DNA of 12,066 bases from Pseudomonadota bacterium (lineage in GTDB: Bacteria; Pseudomonadota; Alphaproteobacteria; Rhizobiales; Rhizobiaceae), in assembly GCA_023387775.1 (NCBI GenBank), contig JAEWHN010000276.1:1-12066 (forward strand). Reading direction: 5' to 3'. Positions 1-6,631 of the stretch are shown one piece after another (position 1 is the first letter of the stretch; every line of letters begins with the position of its first letter). Both the position numbers and the translations under genes were made by a program. The notes below the pieces were generated by a model. The model had not been told where the DNA came from, made no database searches, and saw only the letters and a program-made list of their open reading frames with translations.

Positions 1-3000
1 GCGATAGCCGATGGAGAGCAGCTTGCGCTCGCGCCGCAGAAGGAAGGAAAAATCCATTTCAAACGCGAAGCGCCGCGCGCGCTCCTGCAGGTTCTTCAGC
101 TTGGCGCGAAGCTGCTCAATGGACTTCTCGTCGCTGTGGGCGTCGTGGACATGCGCCTCGCATGCCGCTTCCAGCTTGGCCGCCCAGTCGATCAGCACCT
201 CCGAGCGCGCCGAACCGACCTCGGTGTGGATGGCGCTGGCCAGCTTGCGGATCTCGCCTGACAACACCGCCAGGTTGATGGTGCGGATCGACGCCATTTC
301 GGGCTGCAGCTTGATGGTTGCCACGGCCCGGCTCATGCCCTCGATGCGGTCACGCAGGCGCTGGCGCAGCGGCCGAAGCTGGCGGCGGTCGTCCGGAAGG
401 GCGTCGAGGTTCTCGGCGAGGATGGCAACCGCGTCGAGGAGACCGTCGAAATCGCCCTGCAGGTGCACCGAAGGCGCTTCGGCCCATTCGGCGCAGGCCG
501 CTGCGACCGTCACCAGGTGGCCGGCGAGATTGCCGCTGTCGACGCTCGATACATACAACGGCTGCAGCGGACGCAAGGTGATGGTGTCGTACCAGTTGTA
601 CAGATGGCCGCGGTAGCGGGTCATCCGCTCGATGGTGCTGAGGGTGTGATCGATCCGGTTTGCGGCATCGGCCAGGCTGATCCAGCCGAAGTCCCGCGCC
701 GAGATGACCGAAAGCAGGTAGACGCCGATATTGGTGGGCGAGGTGCGGTGGGCGACGACCGGCTGCGGCGTCTCCTGGAAATTATCCGGCGGCAGGTAGT
801 TGTTGTCGGGCGTCACATGGGTTTCGAAATAGGCCCAGGTGCGCCTCGCCACGATGCGCAGCCGCTGGACGTCGCGCTCTGAGATGCGCAGCCTGTCCTC
901 GGTTTCGGCCGAACGGCTGATAAGCCAGGCGAAGGCGGGCGAACCAGCCCAGAAGATCGCAAAGAAGAACGCGACGAAGCTGCCCGTCGAGTCGGCCGCG
1001 ACCGGAATGGCGAGCCCGGCGATGGCAATGATGACCGCGCCGCGCATCAGCCGATAATAGGAGACGAGATCGTTGCCGTCGGCCTTGTGGGCCTGGGAAG
1101 CGGTGCGCCACTCCAGCAGGTTCTGGCGGCTCACGAACAGGCGGTAGAGCGTGCGGATGATGGAATCGCCCATCATCCAGGCATTGTGGGCCATGAGCAC
1201 GACGCGCAAAGCCACCATCGCAGTGCCAAACGCCACATCGCGAAAAAGCGCACTGAAGTGGCCGCGCGCCGTGGCGTCACGCGTCTTGGGCAGCAGCGAA
1301 TCGACGATGTCGAAAGTGGGCGCCATGAAAAGGCTGAGAATAAGCAGCGCCTGCCACTGCGCGGCCTGCGTGAAGGGCAGCAGTGTCCAGCCCGCAACCG
1401 CCGCCGCCACCCAGAATATGGGCGTGAGGGTGCGGCGCAGATTGTCGAGCATCTTCCACCGCGACAGCGCCGGCACCCCCGACTTCGGGTCCAGCATGAA
1501 GCCGAGCAACTGCCAGTCGCCACGCGCCCAGCGGTGATGGCGCGACGCGTCGACCGAATAGCGGGTGGGGTAGTCTTCCACCACTTCGACATCGGTGACG
1601 AGCGCCGAGCGGGCCAGCGCGCCTTCCAGCAGGTCGTGGCTGAGAATGGTGTTCTCGGAGATGCGGCCTTTCAGGGCCGCCTCCATCGCGTCAATGTGAT
1701 AGAGCCCCTTGCCGGTGAAGGAGCCATCGCCGAACACGTCCTGGTAGAGATCGGACACGGCAAACACATAGGGGTCGAGCCCCCTGTTGGCCGAAAACAC
1801 GCGCTGGAAGAACGAAGCCTCGTCGCCCGTCGTCAGCGAATGGGTCACGCGTGGCTGAAGAATCGCGTAGCCGGCCGTCACGCACCGATGCGCGGCATCG
1901 AATTCGGGGCGGTTGAGCGGGTGGCGCATCTTGCCGACCAGCCTCTTCACCGCGTCGCGTGTCATCCTGGTGTCGGCGTCGAGCGTCATCACATGGACGA
2001 CGTTCTCGGGCAGCGGGGCATCTGGCGGCAGGAAGGTGGTGTCGGCATCGCCGCGCAGAAGCAGGTTCAGCTCATGCAGCTTGCCGCGCTTTCGCTCCCA
2101 GCCCATCCAGCACTTCTGCGAGGGATTATAGAGGCGGCGGCGGTGCAGCAGGTGGAACAGCGGCGCACCCTCGCCCGGATAGCGCGCGTTCAGCCTGGCG
2201 ATCTCCTCGCGCGCGTGGTTAAGGATCTCCAGGTCTTCGGCACTCTGCTCGGACGCGCTGTCGGGCCAGTCGGAAAGCAGCGCGTAGTAGATCTCGCCAT
2301 GCATGTTGGCCAGGTGATGGACCTCGAGCTGGCGAACCGTCTCCTCCACATCGTCGCGCGAGCCGATCAGCGACGGCACGACGACGAGGGTGCGCGCCTC
2401 GGCGGGCACGCCGTCCTTGTACTCGTAGCCGACCAGTCTTGTCGGCCTCAGGAACAGCAGCACGATCGTGTTGAAGAACGCCATCGCGCCTTCGCTGGCC
2501 GGCACGGAAAAGAGGATCAGCATCAGCGCAATGGACGGCGCTGACAGGCCGATGCGCGAGAGCGCCAGCCCCGTCAGCGTGAGCAACAGCGCCGTCAGGG
2601 CGAAAACGGGAACGACTATGCCCAGCCAGCCGGTACGCCGGAACACCCTGGCAAACCGGAGTCGGATTCCGGGCCGATAGCCGATGGCCCGTTCGAACTC
2701 GGCGCGCTTGGGGCCGACCAGAAAGAAGCCGATGTCATTGCACTTCGTCACAGCCGAAACAGGCTGGCCTTGGCGCGGCACGGGCTCACCTTCGTCGGGC
2801 GCGGGCTGGACTTCATCAGCTGCGAGCTGGATTTCATCGGCCGCGACCGCGGTACGCTCGCCCTCCTCCACCATTTCGGTCGCGCGCTCGGCGACGTCGT
2901 ATTCGGTCAGCTTGGAGCGCCGCGCCAGGTCTTCGATGGCGGTGCGGTACTGGTCGCGCGACTGGAAATCGAGCTCGCCGAAATTGCTGCGTTCGCGCAG

Positions 3001-3942
3001 AAGCGCATCGACCGGGCTGACGGATTCGAACCACAGCGTCCAGTCGACGTCGTTCAGAAGGCGCAGGCCGCGGATGATATTGCCAGTGGTCACGTTGCCG
3101 CTGGAAAGCATCTGGTGCTCGCTCAGGATGGTCTCTTCGGCATCCGAACCCGCGGTTTCGAGCTGCTCCTCGAGCCACACCAGCGCTTTTCCGGCGTTCT
3201 TGGAGCCATCCCGCAGGCGGTAGAGCATCTGGGTGGCGAAAGTGGTGTCGCGCGCATGGGCGGTATAGCGCGACAGGATTGTGCGCCAGGCCTCGCCGTC
3301 GCTCGCGGCCATGATCTGGTCGGCCACATTGTTGGCGATCTGGCGCATCTCGTGGGTCCTGTAGACCCGCACCGCCAGCCGACGCAGATTCTCGATCAGC
3401 ACGAAGCGCAACAGTGAGGGCAGCGCCCACAACTCGCCGATGCGCATCGGCTCGACGCGCTGGTAGCCATCGACCAGTGCCTTGAACATCTCCGCCGAGA
3501 CGGTGCTGTCGGAATGCGCCACATAGACCCACGCAAGTGCAAGCGCGCGCGGCGTCACCACACCGTTGCTCAGCTCGATGGTGGGAAGTTCGCGATAGAA
3601 CCGGCGCGGCAGGTCGCGCTTGATCTGAAAGATGGTCTCTTCGACCAGATAGTTGTTGTCGAGCAGCCACTGCGCGGCGGGCGTGATGGTCTCGCCGCGG
3701 GCCTGCGCCGCATTGGTGGCGCGATAGACCTCGAGGATCTTTTCCGCGTTTTCCTTGTTGCGGGCGTGGAAATCGAAGGTCTCGAGGCCGTAATATTCCG
3801 TGAGCTCACGGCGCGCCAGGCTCTCACCCAAAATCCTCAGCCGGTCCTCCGGCAAGAAGTTCGATCGGATAGGCTGCTCTGCGCTTGCGAGTAGGTCAGA
3901 AACTGCCTTTTCCAGCAGGGCGGGGGTGGTCTGGAGATTCAT
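1..3942 (-). CDS. ndvB: Cyclic beta-1,2-glucan synthase, N-terminal 1314 residues (partial)
   Basis: Large membrane enzyme that polymerises UDP-glucose into periplasmic cyclic beta-1,2-glucans. I read all 1314 codons without a stop, so the gene runs off the left edge; the family is about 2800 residues. An in-frame TGA lies at 3958-3960 just before the ATG at 3942. Seen: a cytosolic N-terminal region (1-430), membrane segments near 439-460, 465-498, 840-880 and 968-1010, and GT84 glycosyltransferase motifs between them. These are TLDADTR (DAD at 655-657), DVFGDGSFTGKG (from 735), SHDLLEG (D770) and RHHRW (801-805), the family's (Q/R)xxRW site. From about 1035, TPDNNYLPPDN and VAHRTSPTNIG open the glycoamylase-like domain; the GH94 phosphorylase part lies outside. 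Residues 366-386 are a tandem 7-residue acidic repeat, likely a linker. Family identity is very secure; intactness beyond the edge is unknown. Confidence 0.96.
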   Translation of the reverse strand, partial: MNLQTTPALLEKAVSDLLASAEQPIRSNFLPEDRLRILGESLARRELTEYYGLETFDFHARNKENAEKILEVYRATNAAQARGETITPAAQWLLDNNYLVEETIFQIKRDLPRRFYRELPTIELSNGVVTPRALALAWVYVAHSDSTVSAEMFKALVDGYQRVEPMRIGELWALPSLLRFVLIENLRRLAVRVYRTHEMRQIANNVADQIMAASDGEAWRTILSRYTAHARDTTFATQMLYRLRDGSKNAGKALVWLEEQLETAGSDAEETILSEHQMLSSGNVTTGNIIRGLRLLNDVDWTLWFESVSPVDALLRERSNFGELDFQSRDQYRTAIEDLARRSKLTEYDVAERATEMVEEGERTAVAADEIQLAADEVQPAPDEGEPVPRQGQPVSAVTKCNDIGFFLVGPKRAEFERAIGYRPGIRLRFARVFRRTGWLGIVVPVFALTALLLTLTGLALSRIGLSAPSIALMLILFSVPASEGAMAFFNTIVLLFLRPTRLVGYEYKDGVPAEARTLVVVPSLIGSRDDVEETVRQLEVHHLANMHGEIYYALLSDWPDSASEQSAEDLEILNHAREEIARLNARYPGEGAPLFHLLHRRRLYNPSQKCWMGWERKRGKLHELNLLLRGDADTTFLPPDAPLPENVVHVMTLDADTRMTRDAVKRLVGKMRHPLNRPEFDAAHRCVTAGYAILQPRVTHSLTTGDEASFFQRVFSANRGLDPYVFAVSDLYQDVFGDGSFTGKGLYHIDAMEAALKGRISENTILSHDLLEGALARSALVTDVEVVEDYPTRYSVDASRHHRWARGDWQLLGFMLDPKSGVPALSRWKMLDNLRRTLTPIFWVAAAVAGWTLLPFTQAAQWQALLILSLFMAPTFDIVDSLLPKTRDATARGHFSALFRDVAFGTAMVALRVVLMAHNAWMMGDSIIRTLYRLFVSRQNLLEWRTASQAHKADGNDLVSYYRLMRGAVIIAIAGLAIPVAADSTGSFVAFFFAIFWAGSPAFAWLISRSAETEDRLRISERDVQRLRIVARRTWAYFETHVTPDNNYLPPDNFQETPQPVVAHRTSPTNIGVYLLSVISARDFGWISLADAANRIDHTLSTIERMTRYRGHLYNWYDTITLRPLQPLYVSSVDSGNLAGHLVTVAAACAEWAEAPSVHLQGDFDGLLDAVAILAENLDALPDDRRQLRPLRQRLRDRIEGMSRAVATIKLQPEMASIRTINLAVLSGEIRKLASAIHTEVGSARSEVLIDWAAKLEAACEAHVHDAHSDEKSIEQLRAKLKNLQERARRFAFEMDFSFLLRRERKLLSIGYR
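2764..2847 (-). repeat. 21-bp tandem repeats inside ndvB (three clear units plus one degenerate)
   Basis: Three adjacent 21-bp units at 2827-2847, 2806-2826 and 2785-2805 encode VAADEIQ, LAADEVQ and PAPDEGE. A degenerate fourth unit (PVPRQGQ) lies at 2764-2784. The unit length is a multiple of three, so copy changes keep the frame. They sit just before the conserved CNDIGFFLVGPKRAEFE stretch and the first membrane segment. I infer a flexible acidic, Pro-rich linker that grew by slippage. Confidence 0.8.
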
Positions 3943-4000
3943 CAATGGCGATTCCGCTCAACAGCAAACTGGCCGCGCCTTCGACGCAGCCATTTTAGGG

Positions 4001-4015
4001 CCAGAACAGTTCTGG
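4001..4015. promoter_or_regulatory. Perfect 7-1-7 palindrome upstream of ndvB
   Basis: CCAGAACAGTTCTGG is a perfect dyad with one central base, 59 bp upstream of the ndvB start. Its size suits a dimeric regulator's operator, and a hairpin with a 1-3 base loop is less likely. No regulator is identified: the alphaproteobacterial LexA site is a direct repeat (GTTC-N7-GTTC), which this is not. Confidence 0.4.
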
Positions 4016-4170
4016 TGGCGATTGGTTGCATCCAAGCAACGGCCAAACGGTCTTTTCTCAAAAATTATGAGTCAGCTGGAAATGCGTCGGACATTTCCTC
4101 ATGAAAATCTCATTGGAATCAATGCGAAGACAAAGAATGTGAATTCGGGCATTTTCGTGTTTGAAAGCCC

Positions 4171-4208
4171 GTTTTCCACTGCCGGGCGTGTGGCTCGCCC
4201 TGGAAAAC
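4171..4208. other. Bulged inverted repeat in the ndvB upstream region
   Basis: GTTTTCCA at 4171-4178 pairs with TGGAAAAC at 4201-4208. Directly inside, GGGCG (4184-4188) pairs with CGCCC (4196-4200), leaving a 5-base bulge on one side and a 7-base loop. This makes a 13-bp interrupted stem. There is no T-run on either side, so it is not a standard terminator; a leader structure or a protein site are alternatives. Confidence 0.4.
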
Positions 4209-4274
4209 ACATCGGCAGACAATCGAACGCACACGATCCGATCGCGCCGGCACACTCCGCGAGCATGGCGGAGG

Positions 4275-4304
4275 CTATGCCGCCGCACCGGGGCGGCGGC
4301 ATAG
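4275..4304 (-). terminator. 12-bp hairpin downstream of ridA, probable terminator
   Basis: CTATGCCGCCGC (4275-4286) and GCGGCGGCATAG (4293-4304) form a perfect 12-bp GC-rich stem with a 6-base loop. It begins 29 bp past the ridA stop codon. There is no U-tract after the stem in the minus-strand direction, so this would be a hairpin-only terminator or an mRNA 3'-end stabiliser. Confidence 0.55.
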
Positions 4305-4333
4305 TGCAAAATCGAATTTCCGAAGAACCAGCC

Positions 4334-4678
4334 TTAGACGGCGGCCGTGATGATGATCTCGACCTTATAATCCGGGGTCGCCAGCTTGGCTTCGCCGGTG
4401 GCGCGAGCCGGGGTGTGGCCCTGCGGCACCCAGCCGTCCCAAACGGCGTTCATTTCGCCAAACGTGTTCATGTCGGCCAGCCAGATGATCGCTTGGAGGA
4501 TCTTGGTCTTGTCCGAGCCGGCCTTGGCCAGCAGCTCGTCGATGGAGGCCAGGACGGCCTGGGTCTGCTCGGTGACGCTCGCACCCGGCGCACCAACCTG
4601 GCCGGCCAGGTAGATCGTGTTGTTGTGGATGACGATGTCGCTCATGCGAGGACCGACGTCGATGCGGCGGATGGTCAT
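4334..4678 (-). CDS. RidA/YjgF/UK114-family protein
   Basis: A 114-residue protein of the RidA superfamily, whose best-known members are cytosolic trimers that hydrolyse reactive enamine/imine intermediates released by PLP enzymes. Seen: YLAGQVGAPGASVTEQTQ (23-40) in the N-terminal half, the helix QAIIWLADMNTFGEMNAVWD (62-81), and C-terminal PARATGEAKL followed by YKVEI. Arg92 sits where the catalytic arginine of E. coli RidA falls and Glu107 matches its active-site glutamate, so deaminase activity is plausible. The subgroup differs from archetypal RidA: the PARSCVEV motif reads PARATGEA. The start at 4678 has an AAGGA-type Shine-Dalgarno about 9 bp upstream. The gene is divergent from the zinc importer and monocistronic. 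Substrate cannot be told from sequence. Confidence 0.9.
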   Translation of the reverse strand: MTIRRIDVGPRMSDIVIHNNTIYLAGQVGAPGASVTEQTQAVLASIDELLAKAGSDKTKILQAIIWLADMNTFGEMNAVWDGWVPQGHTPARATGEAKLATPDYKVEIIITAAV

Positions 4679-4713
4679 GGCTGGCTTCCTTCTTGTTGCT
4701 CCGTGCCCGGTTC

Positions 4714-4742
4714 TCTTTAGATTTCAGTGCCCTGCCGGGCAA
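4714..4742 (-). promoter_or_regulatory. Possible sigma-70-type promoter of ridA
   Basis: On the minus strand TTGCCC (4737-4742) and TAAAGA (4714-4719) are separated by 17 bp. This would start transcription near 4707 and leave a leader of about 28 nt with the ribosome-binding site. The match to TTGACA/TATAAT is partial (4/6 and 3/6), so this is tentative. Confidence 0.3.
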
Positions 4743-4833
4743 GGCCGCCCCAGGGGAATCGTCCAAATCTCCCCATCCATTGTTGGCCGGGACACGGAAC
4801 CGCGGCCCTCCCTGTTTTCGTCCATCCGAATTA

Positions 4834-4862
4834 TTGACTAATGTAATAACATCACATATCCA
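4834..4862 (+). promoter_or_regulatory. Likely promoter of the zinc importer operon
   Basis: TTGACT (4834-4839) is a 5/6 match to the -35 hexamer and stands 17 bp before TATCCA (4857-4862), a weaker -10. Transcription would start near 4869, about 29 bp before the ATPase start codon. The spacer is occupied by the palindromic Zur-like site, a classic arrangement for repression by blocking RNA polymerase. Confidence 0.5.
4841..4857. promoter_or_regulatory. Zur-box-like operator before aztA
   Basis: ATGTAATAACATCACAT has dyad symmetry of the form ATGT-n-AT-nnn-AT-n-ACAT. It resembles Zur operators, whose half-sites in proteobacteria contain ATGTTATA/TATAACAT-type sequence. It lies exactly between the -35 and -10 hexamers of the importer promoter. 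Inference: with zinc bound, Zur occupies it and shuts the operon. The zur gene itself is not in the window. Confidence 0.6.
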
Positions 4863-4897
4863 AACGGCAACGATCACCTTGGCCCCGCGGACCGACC

Positions 4898-5731
4898 ATG
4901 ACCGACGCCTGCCTGACATTCCGGGACCTGACGCTGGGCTATAACAGCCACCCGGCGGTGCATCACCTCAACGGTGCGGTGAAGGCGGGCTCGCTGACGG
5001 CTGTCGTGGGCGCTAACGGCTCGGGTAAGTCCACGCTGATGAAGGGCATTGTCGGCGTTCTCAAACCGATGGCCGGCGCGTGCCTGAACACGCGCAATGC
5101 CCGCATTGCCTATCTGCCGCAACAGTCCGAGCTTGACCGCTCCTTTCCGGCTCGCGTCGTGGACCTTGTTTCATTGGGGCTGTGGCCGCGGCGCGGCCTT
5201 CTGGGGCGTTTCACTCGGGATGACCGCGAAGAGGTTTCCAAGGCGCTGAAAGCGGTCGGCCTCGAAGGCTTCGAAAAGCGCCCGATCGACACGCTGTCCG
5301 GCGGTCAATTGCAGCGCGCGCTGTTCGCCCGCGTGCTGGTGCAGGATGCGGAACTGATCCTGCTCGACGAGCCGTTCAACGCCGTCGACGCCAACACGGT
5401 CAACGACCTCATTGAACTCATCAAGCGCTGGCATGGAGAGAACCGGACCGTGATCGTGGTGGTGCACGACCTCGACCTGGTCCGCGCGCACTTCCCGGAG
5501 ACGCTGCTTCTGGCGCGCCGCCCCGTGGCCTGGGGCGCCACCAGAGAGACGCTGCGGCCGGAAAACCTGCTGCGCGCCCGCCGCTTCGACGAGGCCTGGC
5601 ACGAGGACGCGCCCTGGTGCGAACCGATCGACGGGCATGGCGCTCCGCACTCTCACGACGGCCACCACCATCACGAGCATGGCGAAGTGCGCGACCGCCC
5701 CGACCACGAAACCGGCCCAAGGGCAGCGTGA
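4898..5731 (+). CDS. aztA: Zinc ABC transporter ATP-binding protein (AztA/ZnuC type)
   Basis: Cytosolic ATPase subunit, 277 residues, powering zinc import through the permease encoded next. Seen in order: Walker A GANGSGKST (38-46), Q-loop PQQSELDRSFP (74-84), ABC signature LSGGQLQR (133-140), Walker B LILLDEP (153-159), D-loop NAVD (161-164) and H-loop His190 (VVHDLD). The Q-loop and signature wording fits the Zn/Mn importer ATPases. After residue 245 there is a 32-residue tail with nine histidines (247, 251, 253, 256-259, 261, 270), absent from the minimal ABC fold and probably metal-binding. It is first of three co-oriented genes and its stop overlaps a possible GTG start of the permease. 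Start ATG 4898 has only a weak ribosome-binding site. I favour AztA over ZnuC because the sequence and the ATPase-permease-binding protein order fit the Paracoccus-type Azt system as I recall it. Confidence 0.9.
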   Translation: MTDACLTFRDLTLGYNSHPAVHHLNGAVKAGSLTAVVGANGSGKSTLMKGIVGVLKPMAGACLNTRNARIAYLPQQSELDRSFPARVVDLVSLGLWPRRGLLGRFTRDDREEVSKALKAVGLEGFEKRPIDTLSGGQLQRALFARVLVQDAELILLDEPFNAVDANTVNDLIELIKRWHGENRTVIVVVHDLDLVRAHFPETLLLARRPVAWGATRETLRPENLLRARRFDEAWHEDAPWCEPIDGHGAPHSHDGHHHHEHGEVRDRPDHETGPRAA

Positions 5732-5739
5732 GCAGCGCG

Positions 5740-6606
5740 ATGTATGATTTCCTGATCGCCCCCTTCGTCGAGTTCGGCTTCATGCAGCGCGCGCTGGCAG
5801 GCTCGCTGATGCTGTCGCTGGGCGCCTGCCCGGTCGGCGTGTTCCTGATGCTGCGCCGCATGAGCCTGACGGGCGATGCCATGGCACACGCCATCCTGCC
5901 CGGCGCGGCCGCCGGTTTCCTGCTCTTCGGCCTGCAGATCGTGCCGATGACCATTGGCGGGCTGATTGCCGGCGTCATCGTCGCCCTGGGTGCCGGTGCG
6001 GTGTCGCGCTTCACCGTGCAGAAGGAAGACGCCTCCATGGCTGCCTTCTACCTGATCTCGCTGGCGCTTGGCGTGCTGATGGTTTCGCTGCGCGGATCGA
6101 GCGTGGACCTGATGCATGTGCTGTTCGGCACGGTGCTGGCCCTCAATGACGACGCGCTGACGCTGATCGCGGCGATTTCGGCCGTCACGCTGGTCACGCT
6201 CGCCATCTTCTGGCGCGCCATCGTGGCCGAATGCCTGGACCCGCTGTTCCTGCGCTCGGTGAGCAGGCTCGGAACGCCGGTGCATTTTGTCTTTCTCGGG
6301 CTGGTGGTGCTCAATCTCGTCGGCGGCTTCCAGGCGCTCGGCACGCTGCTTTCGGTTGGCCTGATGATGCTGCCGGCCGCCGCCGCCCGCTTCTGGACGT
6401 CCCGCGTGGAGCCCATGTGCGCGCTCGCGATCGTCATCGGCTTCGGCTCCTGCATTGCCGGGCTGCTCTTGTCCTACCACGCTTCACTGCCCTCAGGCCC
6501 GGCCATCATTCTTTCGGCAGGGGTCGTCTATCTCGTCTCGACCGTCTTCGGCACGCGTGGCGTGTTCAATACGCGCCTGCGCCGCCACCGCCACAGAACC
6601 GCCTGA
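5740..6606 (+). CDS. aztB: Zinc ABC transporter permease (AztB/ZnuB type, ABC-3 family)
   Basis: Inner-membrane channel subunit, 288 residues from ATG 5740, with about eight hydrophobic segments. Family marks: MLRRMSLTGDAMAHAILPG (37-54), the conserved GDA-x-x-H region of ABC-3 permeases; LRGSSVDLMHVLFG (117-130); and GGFQALGTLLSVGLMMLPAA (195-214), the region expected to contact the ATPase. The C-terminus is basic (RRHRHRT). A GTG at 5728 is in frame and overlaps the ATPase stop as GTGA, giving 292 residues and tight translational coupling. I chose ATG 5740 because family proteins commonly begin MYDF/MYD-APF. It partners with the ATPase upstream and the binding protein 25 bp downstream. Confidence 0.92.
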   Translation: MYDFLIAPFVEFGFMQRALAGSLMLSLGACPVGVFLMLRRMSLTGDAMAHAILPGAAAGFLLFGLQIVPMTIGGLIAGVIVALGAGAVSRFTVQKEDASMAAFYLISLALGVLMVSLRGSSVDLMHVLFGTVLALNDDALTLIAAISAVTLVTLAIFWRAIVAECLDPLFLRSVSRLGTPVHFVFLGLVVLNLVGGFQALGTLLSVGLMMLPAAAARFWTSRVEPMCALAIVIGFGSCIAGLLLSYHASLPSGPAIILSAGVVYLVSTVFGTRGVFNTRLRRHRHRTA

Positions 6607-6631
6607 CCGGCCACACGGAGACCTCCTCGCA

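Larger units (their letters stand above)
3943..4333. other. Intergenic region between ndvB and ridA (ndvB upstream region)
   Basis: This 391-bp gap has no convincing gene; the short open frames across it lack family resemblance and a good ribosome-binding site. It is noticeably more AT-rich at 4030-4170 than the flanking genes, as expected for a promoter of minus-strand ndvB. A CATAAT -10-like hexamer reads on the minus strand at 4064-4069, but I see no good -35 at 17 bp, so I do not call a promoter. Structured elements are listed separately: a dyad at 4001-4015, a bulged hairpin at 4171-4208 and a hairpin at 4275-4304. A short GTTGC/GCAAC inverted repeat is at 4025-4040. Confidence 0.6.

Noticed and set aside
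1087..2544. A 485-codon open frame on the plus strand
   Set aside because: It is antisense to ndvB, whose minus-strand frame is continuous with all GT84 motifs. The predicted protein is Arg/His/Gln/Gly-rich with no family resemblance, as expected for a high-GC shadow frame.
4058..4309. Short minus-strand open frames in the ridA-ndvB gap
   Set aside because: No ribosome-binding site or family similarity, and they run through the hairpins; the gap is better read as a regulatory region.
5671..6480. A 269-codon minus-strand open frame opposite the permease
   Set aside because: It encodes a His/Gln/Glu-rich string that is simply the complement of membrane-segment codons.
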